A stretch of DNA of 64,000 bases, taken from assembly GCF_900105925.1 (NCBI RefSeq), contig NZ_LT629791.1, forward strand, positions 5,116,001 through 5,180,000, given 5' to 3'. A program made the translations under genes and the position numbers. Numbering within the stretch: position 1 is the stretch's first letter; every line of letters starts with the position of its first letter. The DNA is from Jiangella alkaliphila (GTDB taxonomy: Bacteria; Actinomycetota; Actinomycetes; Jiangellales; Jiangellaceae). The notes below the pieces were generated by a model. It saw only the letters and a list, made by a program, of their open reading frames with translations. It ran no database searches and was not told where the DNA came from. Below, in pieces: positions 16,259-24,878 of this stretch.

Positions 16259-17151
16259 TGGGTGGCCGCGGCGACGGCCAATGCCACCACGCCTCCAGGT
16301 ACGGCCGCGAGCACCGTCAGGCCGGCGAGTCCGAGGAGCATCGGCCACCGGCCGGGCGTGCGTGGCTCGGCGGCACGGCCGAGCAGGCGCTCCACCCGCG
16401 CCGCGACGTCCGTGCCGGCGACGCCCAGCGAGCCCGCCGGCCGCGCCGTCCCCGCCAGCTTGACCAGCGCCGACGCCGTCGTGAAGGGGGACGTGCGGCG
16501 GGCGGCGGCGTCGTCGGCGTGCATCTCGGCGAGCACTCGGAGCGCTCGATGGCCGACCCGCGCGGCCGGGATCCACGGCGCCGCGGCGGCGAACGTCCCG
16601 GCGACGGTGAGCAGCCGGTCGTGCCGGGCCCGCAGGTGCGCCCGTTCGTGCTCGAGAACGGCGGCCAGCTCGGGCCGGCTCAGCACGTCGCGGGCGGCCG
16701 TCGTCAGCACGACGGCGCCCGGCCGGCCGGGGACGGCGTACGCGGCCGGCTGAGCGGCGTCGACGACGAGGACGTCGAGGTGCGCCGTCGGCCGGGCGAC
16801 CAGGGCGAGGTCGCGCAGGTGCGACCGCCGCGCCACGGCGGCGCGGTGCACCGTCATCGCCACCGCGACGGCGCCGCCCAGCACGACCGCCGTCTCGGCG
16901 ACCGCGATGACGCCGTCCAGCGCCGGCCCGCCGACGTGCTCGTCGACGTGCTCGTCGCGAGGGCCGAGCAGCAGGTGCAGCGCCATCGTCAGCCCGGCCG
17001 CCAGCAGCGTGCCGGCCGTCGCCGGGAACAGCAGCAGCCAGGCGGCGATGCCGGCGCGCGGGAACCGGTACGTCCACCGGGCCGCCGCCAGCGGTCGCGG
17101 CAGCAGCCACAGCCCGGCCAGCCCGAGCGCGGCCGCCGCCAACGCCGTCAC
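16252..17151 (-). CDS. M56-family (BlaR1-type) membrane metallopeptidase
   Basis: The 299-residue protein has hydrophobic helices near the N-terminus and at about 75-105 and a C-terminal helix (MLLGLAGLTVLAAVPGGVVAL). Between them lies a cytoplasmic zinc protease domain with LEHERAHLRARHD (HERAH, residues 168-172) and the downstream acidic motif EMHADDAAAR. It lacks the penicillin-sensor domain of BlaR1, as most actinobacterial M56 proteins do. With BlaI-type repressors, such proteases cleave the repressor when a signal arrives. GTG 17151 overlaps the blaI-like stop (GTGA). Its own stop codon sits inside an inverted repeat arm. Confidence 0.88.
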   Translation of the reverse strand: MTALAAAALGLAGLWLLPRPLAAARWTYRFPRAGIAAWLLLFPATAGTLLAAGLTMALHLLLGPRDEHVDEHVGGPALDGVIAVAETAVVLGGAVAVAMTVHRAAVARRSHLRDLALVARPTAHLDVLVVDAAQPAAYAVPGRPGAVVLTTAARDVLSRPELAAVLEHERAHLRARHDRLLTVAGTFAAAAPWIPAARVGHRALRVLAEMHADDAAARRTSPFTTASALVKLAGTARPAGSLGVAGTDVAARVERLLGRAAEPRTPGRWPMLLGLAGLTVLAAVPGGVVALAVAAATQS

Positions 17152-17531
17152 GGCGTCGCGTCCCCGCCGCGCTCCCGGTGCCGTTCCAGCGCCTCCACCA
17201 GCCGCCGGACGTCGGCGTCGTCGAGCCGGTCGGCGAACCTGATCAGCACCGCCGCCGGGTCGGGGCTGTCCGACAGCGCCGTCTCGACCAGGTCGGCGGC
17301 GAAGTCCTCGCGCGACGTGCGCGGCCGGTAGACGTGCGCCCGTCCGGTCAGCTCGCGGGCCAGCACGGCCTTGCGGAACAGGTTGTCCATGACGGTGAGC
17401 ACCGTGGTGTAGGCCACCGGCCGCGACGGCTGCAGCGTCTCGGCGACCTGGCGCACCGTCAGCGGCGTCTGCGACCTCCACATGACGTCCATGACGGCCG
17501 CCTCCAGCGACCCCAGCCGGCTCCTCGCCAT
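17148..17531 (-). CDS. BlaI/MecI/CopY-family transcriptional repressor
   Basis: The 127-residue winged-helix repressor begins MARSRLGSLEAAVMDVMWRS and continues with LTVRQVAETLQPSRPVAYTT, the DNA-reading helix, and LTVMDNLFRKAVLARE, as in the BlaI family. The C-terminal dimerisation part is about 50 residues. ATG 17531 is preceded by GGGAGGAG. It is translationally coupled to the M56 protease that presumably inactivates it by cleavage. A weak -10 candidate (TATGCT on the minus strand at 17563-17568) lies upstream. The genes it controls may include the divergent ABC exporter, but no operator copy was identified. Confidence 0.9.
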   Translation of the reverse strand: MARSRLGSLEAAVMDVMWRSQTPLTVRQVAETLQPSRPVAYTTVLTVMDNLFRKAVLARELTGRAHVYRPRTSREDFAADLVETALSDSPDPAAVLIRFADRLDDADVRRLVEALERHRERGGDATP

Positions 17532-17625
17532 CGGCACTCCTCCCCAGTCCGGGTTGGACCGAAGCATAGGCCCCGGGGTTTAACCGGATGAGGTCTGTCG
17601 GTGCCGCGTGTTAGAACTGCGGACG

Positions 17626-19410
17626 ATGACCACCACCGCGACGCGCACCGAGTTCACCGTCGCCGGGCAGCCGGAGTACGACCGGCGCGGCCCGGTGCGC
17701 TGGATCGTGTCGCACCAGCTGCGCAACCCGTGGCACCTGGCCGGCTTCCTGTTCGGCTCGGTCACCATGGTGGTGCTCAACTCCATGATCCCGGGGCTGG
17801 TCGGCGACGCCTTCGACACGGTCCTCGACGAGACCGCCGACCGCGGCGCCGAGTTGAGCACCATCGCGCTGATCCTGCTGGTCGTCGTCCTCGCCCGGTC
17901 GGCGCTCGACTTCGTCGCCCGGCTGTGCACCGAGGTGCTGGCCAAGCGCATCGAACGCGACGCGCGCAACGAGCTGTACGTCAGCCTGCTCGGCAAGAGC
18001 CAGACGTTCCACAACCGGCAGCGCGTCGGCGACCTCATGGCCCGCGGCGCCAACGACGTCCGCCAGCTCGGCACCATGTTCAGCCCCGGCATCGACCTGC
18101 TGGTCGACTCCCTGACACAGGGCATCGTCCCGATCGTGTTCATCGCGTTCCTCGACCCACGGCTGCTGGTGGCGCCGCTGATCTTCGCGGTCGCGTTCGT
18201 GTGGTCGATCCGCCGGTTCATGCGGCAGCTGGCGCCGGTGTCGGCCCGGCTGCGCGAGGACTACGGCACCCTGAACGCCGGGCTGAACGAGACCATCCGC
18301 GGCATCGAGGTGGTCAAGGCGACCGGCCAGGAGCGCCAGGAGCTGGGCAAGTTCGGCCGCAACGCCCGCCGCTACCGCGACGCCTACGTCCAGCAGGGCC
18401 TCATCCAGGCCCGCTACCTGCCGACGCTGCTGCTGTCCGTCGCGACCGCCGGCGGGTTGCTGCACGGGCTGTGGCTGCTCGACGCCGGCGAGCTGAGCGT
18501 CGGCGGGCTGATCACCTACATCGGGCTGCTCGGCCTGCTCGGGTTCCCGGCGTTCGTCTCGATCTTCTCGTTCTCACTGGTGCAGAACGGCATCGCCAGC
18601 GCCAACCGGCTGCTCACGCTGATGCGCGAAGAGACCGAGCTCGACCACAACGAGGCCGGCCACGTCGCGCCCATGCGCGGCGCCATCGAGTTCCAGGACG
18701 TCACGTTCGGCTACGGCGGCCAGCCGGTGCTCGAGCACCTGTCGTTCCGCATCGAGCCGGGCCAGACGGTCGCCGTCGTCGGCGAGACCGGCTCGGGCAA
18801 GACCACGCTGACCAAGCTGGTCAACCGCATCTACGACACCGGGTCCGGGCGCATCCTGGTCGACGGCGTCGACGTGCGCGACTGGAACCTCGACTCCCTG
18901 CGCTCGCAGATCTCCACCATCGAGCAGGACATCGTGCTGTTCAGCCGGCCGGTCCACGAGAACATCGCGTTCAGCCTCGGTCAGCAGGCCTCCCGCGACG
19001 ACGTCGTCCGCGCGGCGAAGGACGCCCAGGCGCACGAGTTCGTCACGGCGCTCGACGACGGCTACGACACCGTCATCGGCGAGCGCGGCGTCACGCTCTC
19101 CGGCGGCCAGCGCCAGCGGCTGGCCATCGCCCGGGCGCTGCTCACCGACCCCGCCATCCTGGTGCTCGACGACTCCACAAGCGCCATCGACAGCGCCACC
19201 GAGGACGAGATCCAGCGGGCCATCCAGCGCGTCCTCGAGGGCCGCACGACGCTGCTCATCACCCACCGCCTGTCGCAGATCCGGTGGGCCGACAAGGTCC
19301 TGCTGCTGCAGCGCGGTCGGCTGGTCGACGAGGGCTCGCACGACGAGCTGCTCGGCCGCTGCGCGCTCTACCGGCGCATCTTCGCCCACTACGACGAGGT
19401 GAGCGGCTGA
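17626..19410 (+). CDS. ABC exporter half-transporter with degenerate ATPase site
   Basis: The 594-residue protein has a six-helix exporter domain and a C-terminal ATPase domain. Walker A is GETGSGKTT at 386-394 and the signature LSGGQRQ at 491-497 is canonical. The residue after the Walker B aspartate is Asp516 (VLDDSTSA) instead of the catalytic glutamate. This is the hallmark of the regulatory half of heterodimeric exporters such as TM287/288, BmrC/D and LmrC/D. ATG 17626 is used. The stop overlaps the next gene by 1 bp (TGATG), so both halves are made together. The substrate may be a drug, lipid or peptide. Confidence 0.92.
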   Translation: MTTTATRTEFTVAGQPEYDRRGPVRWIVSHQLRNPWHLAGFLFGSVTMVVLNSMIPGLVGDAFDTVLDETADRGAELSTIALILLVVVLARSALDFVARLCTEVLAKRIERDARNELYVSLLGKSQTFHNRQRVGDLMARGANDVRQLGTMFSPGIDLLVDSLTQGIVPIVFIAFLDPRLLVAPLIFAVAFVWSIRRFMRQLAPVSARLREDYGTLNAGLNETIRGIEVVKATGQERQELGKFGRNARRYRDAYVQQGLIQARYLPTLLLSVATAGGLLHGLWLLDAGELSVGGLITYIGLLGLLGFPAFVSIFSFSLVQNGIASANRLLTLMREETELDHNEAGHVAPMRGAIEFQDVTFGYGGQPVLEHLSFRIEPGQTVAVVGETGSGKTTLTKLVNRIYDTGSGRILVDGVDVRDWNLDSLRSQISTIEQDIVLFSRPVHENIAFSLGQQASRDDVVRAAKDAQAHEFVTALDDGYDTVIGERGVTLSGGQRQRLAIARALLTDPAILVLDDSTSAIDSATEDEIQRAIQRVLEGRTTLLITHRLSQIRWADKVLLLQRGRLVDEGSHDELLGRCALYRRIFAHYDEVSG

Positions 19411-21242
19411 TGGCCTTCATCATGGACGGCCTCGACGCCGAGGCGTACGACCGCACCTACGAAGACCGCGACCTGCTGCGCCGCATCCTGCGCTACTTCC
19501 GGTCCAAGACGCGGGTCATGGGGCTCATCGCGGGCGCCATCGTGTTGCAGTCGCTCATGCAGGCGGCGTTCCCGATCCTGGTCAGCGAAGGCCTCGACCG
19601 CATCGTCGACGACCGCAGCACCGGCCTGGTCGTGGCGCTGGTGTCGGCGGTGCTGGTCACCGGCGTGCTCGGCTGGGTGTTCAACTTCGTGCAGCGCTGG
19701 TACACCGCGACGGTCGTCGGCGACGTCGTGCTCGACCTGCGCGAGGACGCCTTCGACGCCGTCCTCGACCGCGACATGTCCTTCTACGACGAGCACGCGT
19801 CGGGCAAGGTGGTCAGCCGGGTCACGTCCGACACCGAGGACTTCGCCACCGTCGTCACGCTGACGCTGAACCTCATCAGCCAGGTGCTGCTGGTCGGGCT
19901 CGTCACCGTGCTGCTGTTCACCCGCAACGTCGAGCTGGCGCTGCTGGTCATGGCGGTCGTGCCGGTCATCGTCGCGATGGCGCTGGGCTTCCGGCGCATC
20001 GCCCGCGAGACGACGCGGCACCAGCAACGGTCGCTCGCGAAGGTCAACGCGACGCTGCAAGAGACCATGGGCGGCATCTCCGTGGCGAAGAACTTCCGCC
20101 AGGAGCAGACCATCTACGGCGAGTTCCAGCCGATCAACGGGCAGAACTACCAGGTCACGCTCAAGCAGGGTTTCGTGTTCGGCGCGATCTTCCCGGCGCT
20201 GTTCGCGGTGGCCGGGCTGGCCACGGTCATGCTGGTGCGGGTCGGCGGCGGACGGGTGATCGAGGGCGACATCTCGGCCGGCGACTGGTACCTCTTCCTG
20301 CAGAGCGTCGCGCTGTTCTGGCTGCCGCTGACGTCCATCGCGTCGTTCTGGTCGCAGTTCCAGCAGGGGCTGTCCGCGTCCGAGCGGGTGTTCGCGCTGA
20401 TCGACGCCGAGCCGCTGGTGGTGCAGCGCGACCCTCAGCCGGTCGGCCGGCTGGCCGGGCGCATCGAGCTGCGCGACGTCACGTTCGGCTACACCCCGCA
20501 GCACACGGTCCTGCACGGGTTCGACCTCACCATCGCGGCCGGCGAGACCGTCGCGCTGGTCGGGCACACCGGCGCAGGCAAGTCCACCATCGGCCGGCTG
20601 CTGGTGCGCTTCTACGAGTTCCAGGGTGGGCAGATCCTCGTCGACGGCACCGACATCCGCTCCGTCGAGCTGACCAGCTACCGCCACCAGCTCGGCGTCG
20701 TGCCGCAGTCGCCGTTCCTGTTCTCCGGCACCGTGGCCGACAACATCCGCTACCCCCGCCCCGACGCCTCCGACGACGACGTGCGCGCGGCCGCCGGGTC
20801 GGTGGCCGGCGGCGACTGGCTCGACGCGCTGCCCGACGGCCTCGCCACCGAGGTCGGCGAGCACGGCTCGGCGCTGTCGATGGGCCAGCGCCAGCTGGTC
20901 GCGCTGGCCCGGCTGCTGCTGCAGGACCCCGCCATCGTCATCCTCGACGAGGCCACCGCCAGCGTCGACCCGCTCACCGAGGCGCAGATCTCCGAGGGCC
21001 TCGACGTCGCGCTGGCCGGCCGCACGTCCATCGTCATCGCGCACCGGCTGTCCACCATCGAGCACGCCGACCGCATCATCGTCATGCGCGACGGCGGCAT
21101 CGTCGAGGAGGGCACACACGCGTCGCTGCTCCGGGCCGGCGGCGCCTACTGCGACGTCTACAACACCTACTTCCGGCACCAGTCCCCCGACTACCGCCCC
21201 GGCACCGGCTTCGTCGGCATCCCGGCCGGCGCCGGCGACTGA
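19410..21242 (+). CDS. ABC exporter half-transporter with catalytic ATPase site
   Basis: This 610-residue partner of the preceding protein has an N-terminal six-helix domain (QAAFPILVSEGLDRIVDD begins the first loop) and an ATPase domain. Walker A is GHTGAGKST at 385-393 and Walker B has the catalytic Glu514 (ILDEATASVD). The signature is altered to LSMGQRQ (Met491). In the heterodimer, its Walker B and the partner's LSGGQ would form the one active site, while its LSMGQ and the partner's Asp516 form the inactive one. The start ATG 19410 shares its first base with the upstream stop. A second reading frame runs through the upstream gene but is not coding. Confidence 0.92.
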   Translation: MAFIMDGLDAEAYDRTYEDRDLLRRILRYFRSKTRVMGLIAGAIVLQSLMQAAFPILVSEGLDRIVDDRSTGLVVALVSAVLVTGVLGWVFNFVQRWYTATVVGDVVLDLREDAFDAVLDRDMSFYDEHASGKVVSRVTSDTEDFATVVTLTLNLISQVLLVGLVTVLLFTRNVELALLVMAVVPVIVAMALGFRRIARETTRHQQRSLAKVNATLQETMGGISVAKNFRQEQTIYGEFQPINGQNYQVTLKQGFVFGAIFPALFAVAGLATVMLVRVGGGRVIEGDISAGDWYLFLQSVALFWLPLTSIASFWSQFQQGLSASERVFALIDAEPLVVQRDPQPVGRLAGRIELRDVTFGYTPQHTVLHGFDLTIAAGETVALVGHTGAGKSTIGRLLVRFYEFQGGQILVDGTDIRSVELTSYRHQLGVVPQSPFLFSGTVADNIRYPRPDASDDDVRAAAGSVAGGDWLDALPDGLATEVGEHGSALSMGQRQLVALARLLLQDPAIVILDEATASVDPLTEAQISEGLDVALAGRTSIVIAHRLSTIEHADRIIVMRDGGIVEEGTHASLLRAGGAYCDVYNTYFRHQSPDYRPGTGFVGIPAGAGD

Positions 21243-21797
21243 CTCGGCACTCGTCGAGCGGACGTTGGCCGTCCCCTGCTGCCCGTTCTTAGGCAGTTAT
21301 CAGGGGGACGGGGAAGAACCGGGCACAGCCCGTCGGATTCGTGCCGTTCGCCTGGCTTTGCCCGGTTGGCTTCCTGGGTGTGAGGCGCGTCCTGGGTGTG
21401 AGTCGCGCTGAACCGCCGAAATGGGCCTGGAAACGCGACTCACACCCAGGACGCGCTCCACACCCAGGTTGATGAACGCCGGGGTCCTGGTCTGCCGTCA
21501 CGTCCTGGTCTCCAGTCACGCCGCGAGCCCCGAATCCGCCGTTTCGCGTAACGGCAGACCAGGACGTCACACCAGACCAGGACCCGCCCGTCGTCACACT
21601 CCCCCCGTACCCCTGATAGCTGCCAGTTCTTAGACCGCGAGGGTGCGGGTCAAGTCCAAGCCCCCAACCACAGCGAACAATGAACAGCAGAGGCGCGGAC
21701 TTGAGGCGCACCCTCGCGGCTAAGAGGGCGTCTGATCCGTTGATGTTCTGGTTGTGAGGTTGGCTGGTGTTCGGGTCCTCGTTCTTGGGCGGGTGGT

Positions 21798-22008
21798 GTG
21801 GTAGGGCTCGTCGTTGTGATGTCCAGGGCGCCGTACCGTAGCGATCTGTCCGATGCCCGGTGGGCGCTGATCGAGCCGGTCATGTCCGGGTGGCGTGCGG
21901 CCCGGCGCGGGCTGGGGATCAGTGAGCCCGTCCATGACCTGCGAGAGATCGTCAACGCGATCTTGTACGTGAACCGGACCGGCATCGCCTGGGAGTACTT
22001 GCCGCACG
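21798..22008 (+). pseudogene. IS5-family transposase, N-terminal half
   Basis: The frame encodes the family's N-terminal domain: YRSDLSDARWALIEPVMSGW, then REIVNAILYVNRTGIAWEYL and PH, where it is cut by the IS256 element. The normal continuation DFPPFKTVYDYYAKW is found at 23440 on the other side. The start is GTG 21798 or the ATG at about 21822. The DDE catalytic residues all lie in the downstream half, so this half alone is inactive. Confidence 0.85.
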
Positions 22009-23430
22009 GGGCGTGTTGAATCTTTCGTGTAAGGCCGGGTGGGCCAGGATTGGTCCGGGCGTGTTTGCGTCGTGGCCGCGAGAGGATTCTTTGTGTCGGA
22101 GCAGGAGAAGGTTGTCGATTCCTCGGATGAGGCAGCTCGTCGGTTGGCGGCGGTGTTGTCGGATGAGGCGATTGATAATCTGTTGGCGGATGCCGAGTCG
22201 TCCGGGACACCGGTTGATGGTGTTCATGGGTTGTTGAATCGGTTGACGTCGAGAGTTCTGGAGCGGGCGTTGGAGACCGAGATGACCGATCATCTCGGTT
22301 ATGAGCCCGGTGATCCGGCTGGGCGCGGATCGGGGAACTCCCGGAATGGGCGTTCGGCCAAGACGGTCGCGACGACGGCCGGCCCGGTGAACGTGACCGT
22401 GCCACGAGACCGGAATTCGACATTCGCCCCGCAGATCGTGCCGAAACACTCCCGGCGTGTCGGCGCGATCGAGGACATCATTCTGTCGTTGTATGCGCGC
22501 GGGCTATCGACCCGGGAGATCGAGGCGCACCTGAAGGAGATCTACGACATCAACACGTCGCCGGCGCTGATCTCCAAGATCACCGACGTGGTCGTGGACG
22601 AGATCACACTGTGGCAGAACCGGCCGGTCGACGAGGTCTACCCGATCGTCTACGTCGACGCCATCCGGATCCGGGTCCGCGACCGCGGCTCGGTCACGCT
22701 GAAGTCCGCACACCTGGTCGTGGGCGTCGACGTCGACGGGTTGAAGGACGTGCTGGGGATCTGGATCGCCGCGGAGGAGGGCGCGAAGTTCTGGGCGCAC
22801 GTGCTCACGCAGCTGCGCAACCGGGGCCTGCGCGACGTCCTCATCCTGTGCTGCGACGGGCTGACCGGGCTGCCTGACGCCGCGCGCAGCGTGTTCGACA
22901 AGGTCACCGTGCAAACCTGTGTGGTGCACGTGATCCGCAATACGATGCGGTTCATCTCCTACGGCGACCGGAAAAAGGTCGCCACGGCGATGCGTCACAT
23001 CTACACCGCTCCCGGCGTCGCGGCGGCCGAGATCGCGTTGAAAGAATTCGAGCAGAATTTCGGGCAGCAGTATCCCGGCGCGATCGAGGTGTGGAAGAAT
23101 GCGTGGAACGAGTTCATCCCGTTCCTGGATTACCCGGCCGAGCTACGCCGAATCGTCTACACGACGAACCTGATCGAATCAATCAACTACCAGCTACGGA
23201 AGATCACCAAGACCCGCGGCCACTTCCCCGACGATGACGCCGCCATGAAGCTGCTCTTTCTCGGGATCCGTAACATCAGCCGGAAACGAGGAGGAGCATC
23301 AGGCACCGGAACCCACGGATGGAAGAAAGCACTCAACTTCCTGGTCGTGGAATTCCCAGGACGACTCACCTAGAAAAGTCACATCAAGGTAAAGGTTTGC
23401 CCTGTCTTACACGAAAAACTTGACAGGCCC
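22009..23430 (+). mobile_element. IS256-family insertion sequence, apparently intact
   Basis: The element is 1422 bp. Its ends are imperfect inverted repeats sharing TTTCGTGTAAG about 14 bases in from GGGC. An 8-bp direct repeat GCCGCACG flanks it at 22001-22008 and 23431-23438, the duplication length usual for IS256. It encodes one full-length transposase, so it may still be mobile. Confidence 0.92.
22093..23373 (+). CDS. IS256-family transposase
   Basis: The 426-residue DDE transposase (mutator type) cuts and pastes its own element. The catalytic acidic residues are visible in IVYVDAIRIRV (first Asp), LCCDGLTGLPDA (second Asp) and TTNLIESINYQLRK (Glu). The typical VPRDRNSTFAPQIVPKHSRR precedes the catalytic core. 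GTG 22093 is preferred because GAGAGG stands seven bases before it; the open frame continues to 22039 without a good ribosome site. No frameshift or premature stop was seen. Codon choice is less GC-rich in the first 300 bp than in neighbouring chromosomal genes. Confidence 0.92.
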   Translation: MSEQEKVVDSSDEAARRLAAVLSDEAIDNLLADAESSGTPVDGVHGLLNRLTSRVLERALETEMTDHLGYEPGDPAGRGSGNSRNGRSAKTVATTAGPVNVTVPRDRNSTFAPQIVPKHSRRVGAIEDIILSLYARGLSTREIEAHLKEIYDINTSPALISKITDVVVDEITLWQNRPVDEVYPIVYVDAIRIRVRDRGSVTLKSAHLVVGVDVDGLKDVLGIWIAAEEGAKFWAHVLTQLRNRGLRDVLILCCDGLTGLPDAARSVFDKVTVQTCVVHVIRNTMRFISYGDRKKVATAMRHIYTAPGVAAAEIALKEFEQNFGQQYPGAIEVWKNAWNEFIPFLDYPAELRRIVYTTNLIESINYQLRKITKTRGHFPDDDAAMKLLFLGIRNISRKRGGASGTGTHGWKKALNFLVVEFPGRLT

Positions 23431-23438
23431 GCCGCACG

Positions 23439-24104
23439 ACTTCCCGCCGTTCAAGACCGTCTATGACTACTACGCCAAGTGGGAGAAGGACGGGACGACG
23501 GAGAAGATCCATGACCTGCTGCGCGGCACGGCGCGCGCAGCGGCCGGGCGGGCCAGTGAGCCCAGCGCGGCGATCCTGGACGCGCAGTCGGTGAAGACGT
23601 CGTCGAATGTGGCCGAGTCCGATCAGGGCATCGATGCGGGCAAGAAGATCAAGGGACGCAAGCGGCATATCGCCACCGACACGCTGGGGCTGCTGCTGGT
23701 GGTGTTGATCACCGCGGCCAGCGTGCACGACACCGCAGGTGGGCGTGACCTGGTTGATCGCCTCGCCGATCGCCACGCGGGCGTGTCCAAGGCTTGGGTG
23801 GACCGCGGCTACCGCGCCAGCGTCGCCCAGCGTGGTGTCGATCGCGGTATCGACGTTCAGGTCGTCCAGAAAGACCCCGGGCTGAAGGGCTTCCACCCGA
23901 CTCTGCGCTGGCCCGTGGAGCGCACCTTCGGCTGGCTGATGCTGCATCGTCGATTAGTCCGAGATTACGAGACGCTCCCAGAACGTTCCCGCACCATGAT
24001 CCACTGGGCGATGATCGACAACATGAGCCGCCGGATCACCGGCGAAACCACCCAAACCTGGCACGACGAACCAGCCAACTCAGGCGCACCCCCACAGATC
24101 TAGA
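23439..24104 (+). pseudogene. IS5-family transposase, C-terminal catalytic half
   Basis: This is the continuation of the gene begun at 21798. It reads DFPPFKTVYDYYAKWEKDG, then AILDAQSVKTSS (first catalytic Asp), KKIKGRKRHIATDTLG, then KAWVDRGYR (second Asp) and RWPVERTFGWLMLHRRL (the Glu region). The IS256 insertion separates it from the N-terminal 70 residues, so it is probably not expressed as a functional enzyme. Apart from that cut the reading frame is undamaged, which points to a recent event. Confidence 0.88.
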
Positions 24105-24198
24105 CCAGACGCCCTCTAAGACCATGGGCAGCAGGGGACGGCCAACTGTCGCAAACCCCCGACCAACTCGGCGAACCCCGCACTCCCGGCGTGTGCCT

Positions 24199-24834
24199 TC
24201 AGCCGACCACCAGGGCCGGGTGCCGCGGGTCGTCGGCGCGGACGACGAGGTCGGCGAGGGTCTCCGGGACGGTCTCGGCGGCGTAGCGCTCGTACGCCGG
24301 CAGCGTCCACGAATCCTCCGGCGGGGTGAGCCGGCGCAGTGTGGCCGGCCGCAGCGCCAAGTGAACAGCGAGATCGAGGTCCAGCCAGCGGCCCAGCGTC
24401 AGGGCGCCGTCCAGGACCAGGACCAGCCCGGGCGGCGCGTCGACGTAGGCGGCGCGGGTAGGGCGGTCGGTGTCGGGGTCGCGCAGGCTCGGCAGGTAGC
24501 GGCCGGAGCCGCCGGGCCCGACCGGCTCCAGCACCTCACGGTTCAGCGCGGCGGCGTCGATCCAGTCGTCCAGCAGCGCGTCCGGGTCGTGCGCGCCCTG
24601 CTCCAGCCGCAGCGACCGCGGCCGCAGGAAGTCGCGGACGCGGATCCGCGCGACCGGCCGGCCCGCCGACCGCAGCGGTTCCACCAGCGCGTCGGCCAGC
24701 CGCTCCGGATGCGCCGCCGGGTGACCGTCGACCACCAGCCGGACGGCGCCGGCCGCCACCGCGACCGAAGCCGCCAGGACGAGCCCGACGATGCGGTCCA
24801 CCAGCACGTCCTCGGTCACCGGCTGCACCCGCAC
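24199..24834 (-). CDS. Uridine kinase-like protein with degenerate P-loop
   Basis: The 211-residue protein aligns by eye with actinobacterial uridine/nucleoside kinase-like proteins: VRLVVDGHPAAHPERLADAL, VARIRVRDFLRP, then YVDAPPGLVLVLDGALTLGR and a C-terminal DSWTLPAYERYAAETVPE. The P-loop, normally DGxxGSGKT, reads DGHPAAHPERLA (residues 36-47), with none of the conserved glycines, lysine or Thr/Ser, so ATP binding in the usual way is unlikely. It starts at GTG 24834. The gene diverges from the SDR gene with 44 bp between starts. Confidence 0.72.
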   Translation of the reverse strand: MRVQPVTEDVLVDRIVGLVLAASVAVAAGAVRLVVDGHPAAHPERLADALVEPLRSAGRPVARIRVRDFLRPRSLRLEQGAHDPDALLDDWIDAAALNREVLEPVGPGGSGRYLPSLRDPDTDRPTRAAYVDAPPGLVLVLDGALTLGRWLDLDLAVHLALRPATLRRLTPPEDSWTLPAYERYAAETVPETLADLVVRADDPRHPALVVG

Positions 24835-24878
24835 GAGACCATGCTGCCACCGTCCGACCCGTGCCCTACTGTGACCGC

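Larger units (their letters stand above)
21724..24116 (+). mobile_element. IS5-family insertion sequence, interrupted by an IS256-family element
   Basis: The ends carry matching inverted repeats, GAGGGCGTCTGATC at 21724 and its near-complement GACCAGACGCCCTC ending at 24116. They are flanked by a TAA target duplication (21721-21723 and 24117-24119). Without the inner element the length is about 963 bp, normal for the IS5 family. The element landed at the outer edge of a 13-bp palindrome stem. Confidence 0.85.
21264..24146. repeat. Palindrome-dense element of about 490 bp, split by nested insertion sequences
   Basis: The outermost arms are a perfect 21-bp pair (21264-21284 and 24126-24146). 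Inside, 21292-21313 pairs with 21603-21624. That pair encloses local hairpins: 21317-21324/21360-21367, 21373-21407/21434-21468 (35-bp arms, two mismatches), and 21482-21511/21556-21585 with a symmetric 5-nt internal loop. A further hairpin, 21635-21657/21697-21719, follows. Removing the IS elements leaves a continuous nested structure of roughly 490 bp. No protein-coding content is convincing. It could be a structured RNA, a MITE-like element or a recombination site. Confidence 0.75.

Noticed and set aside
21264..21723. CRISPR or integron attC array
   Set aside because: Repeats occur once each as inverted pairs, without spacers, gene cassettes or an integrase.
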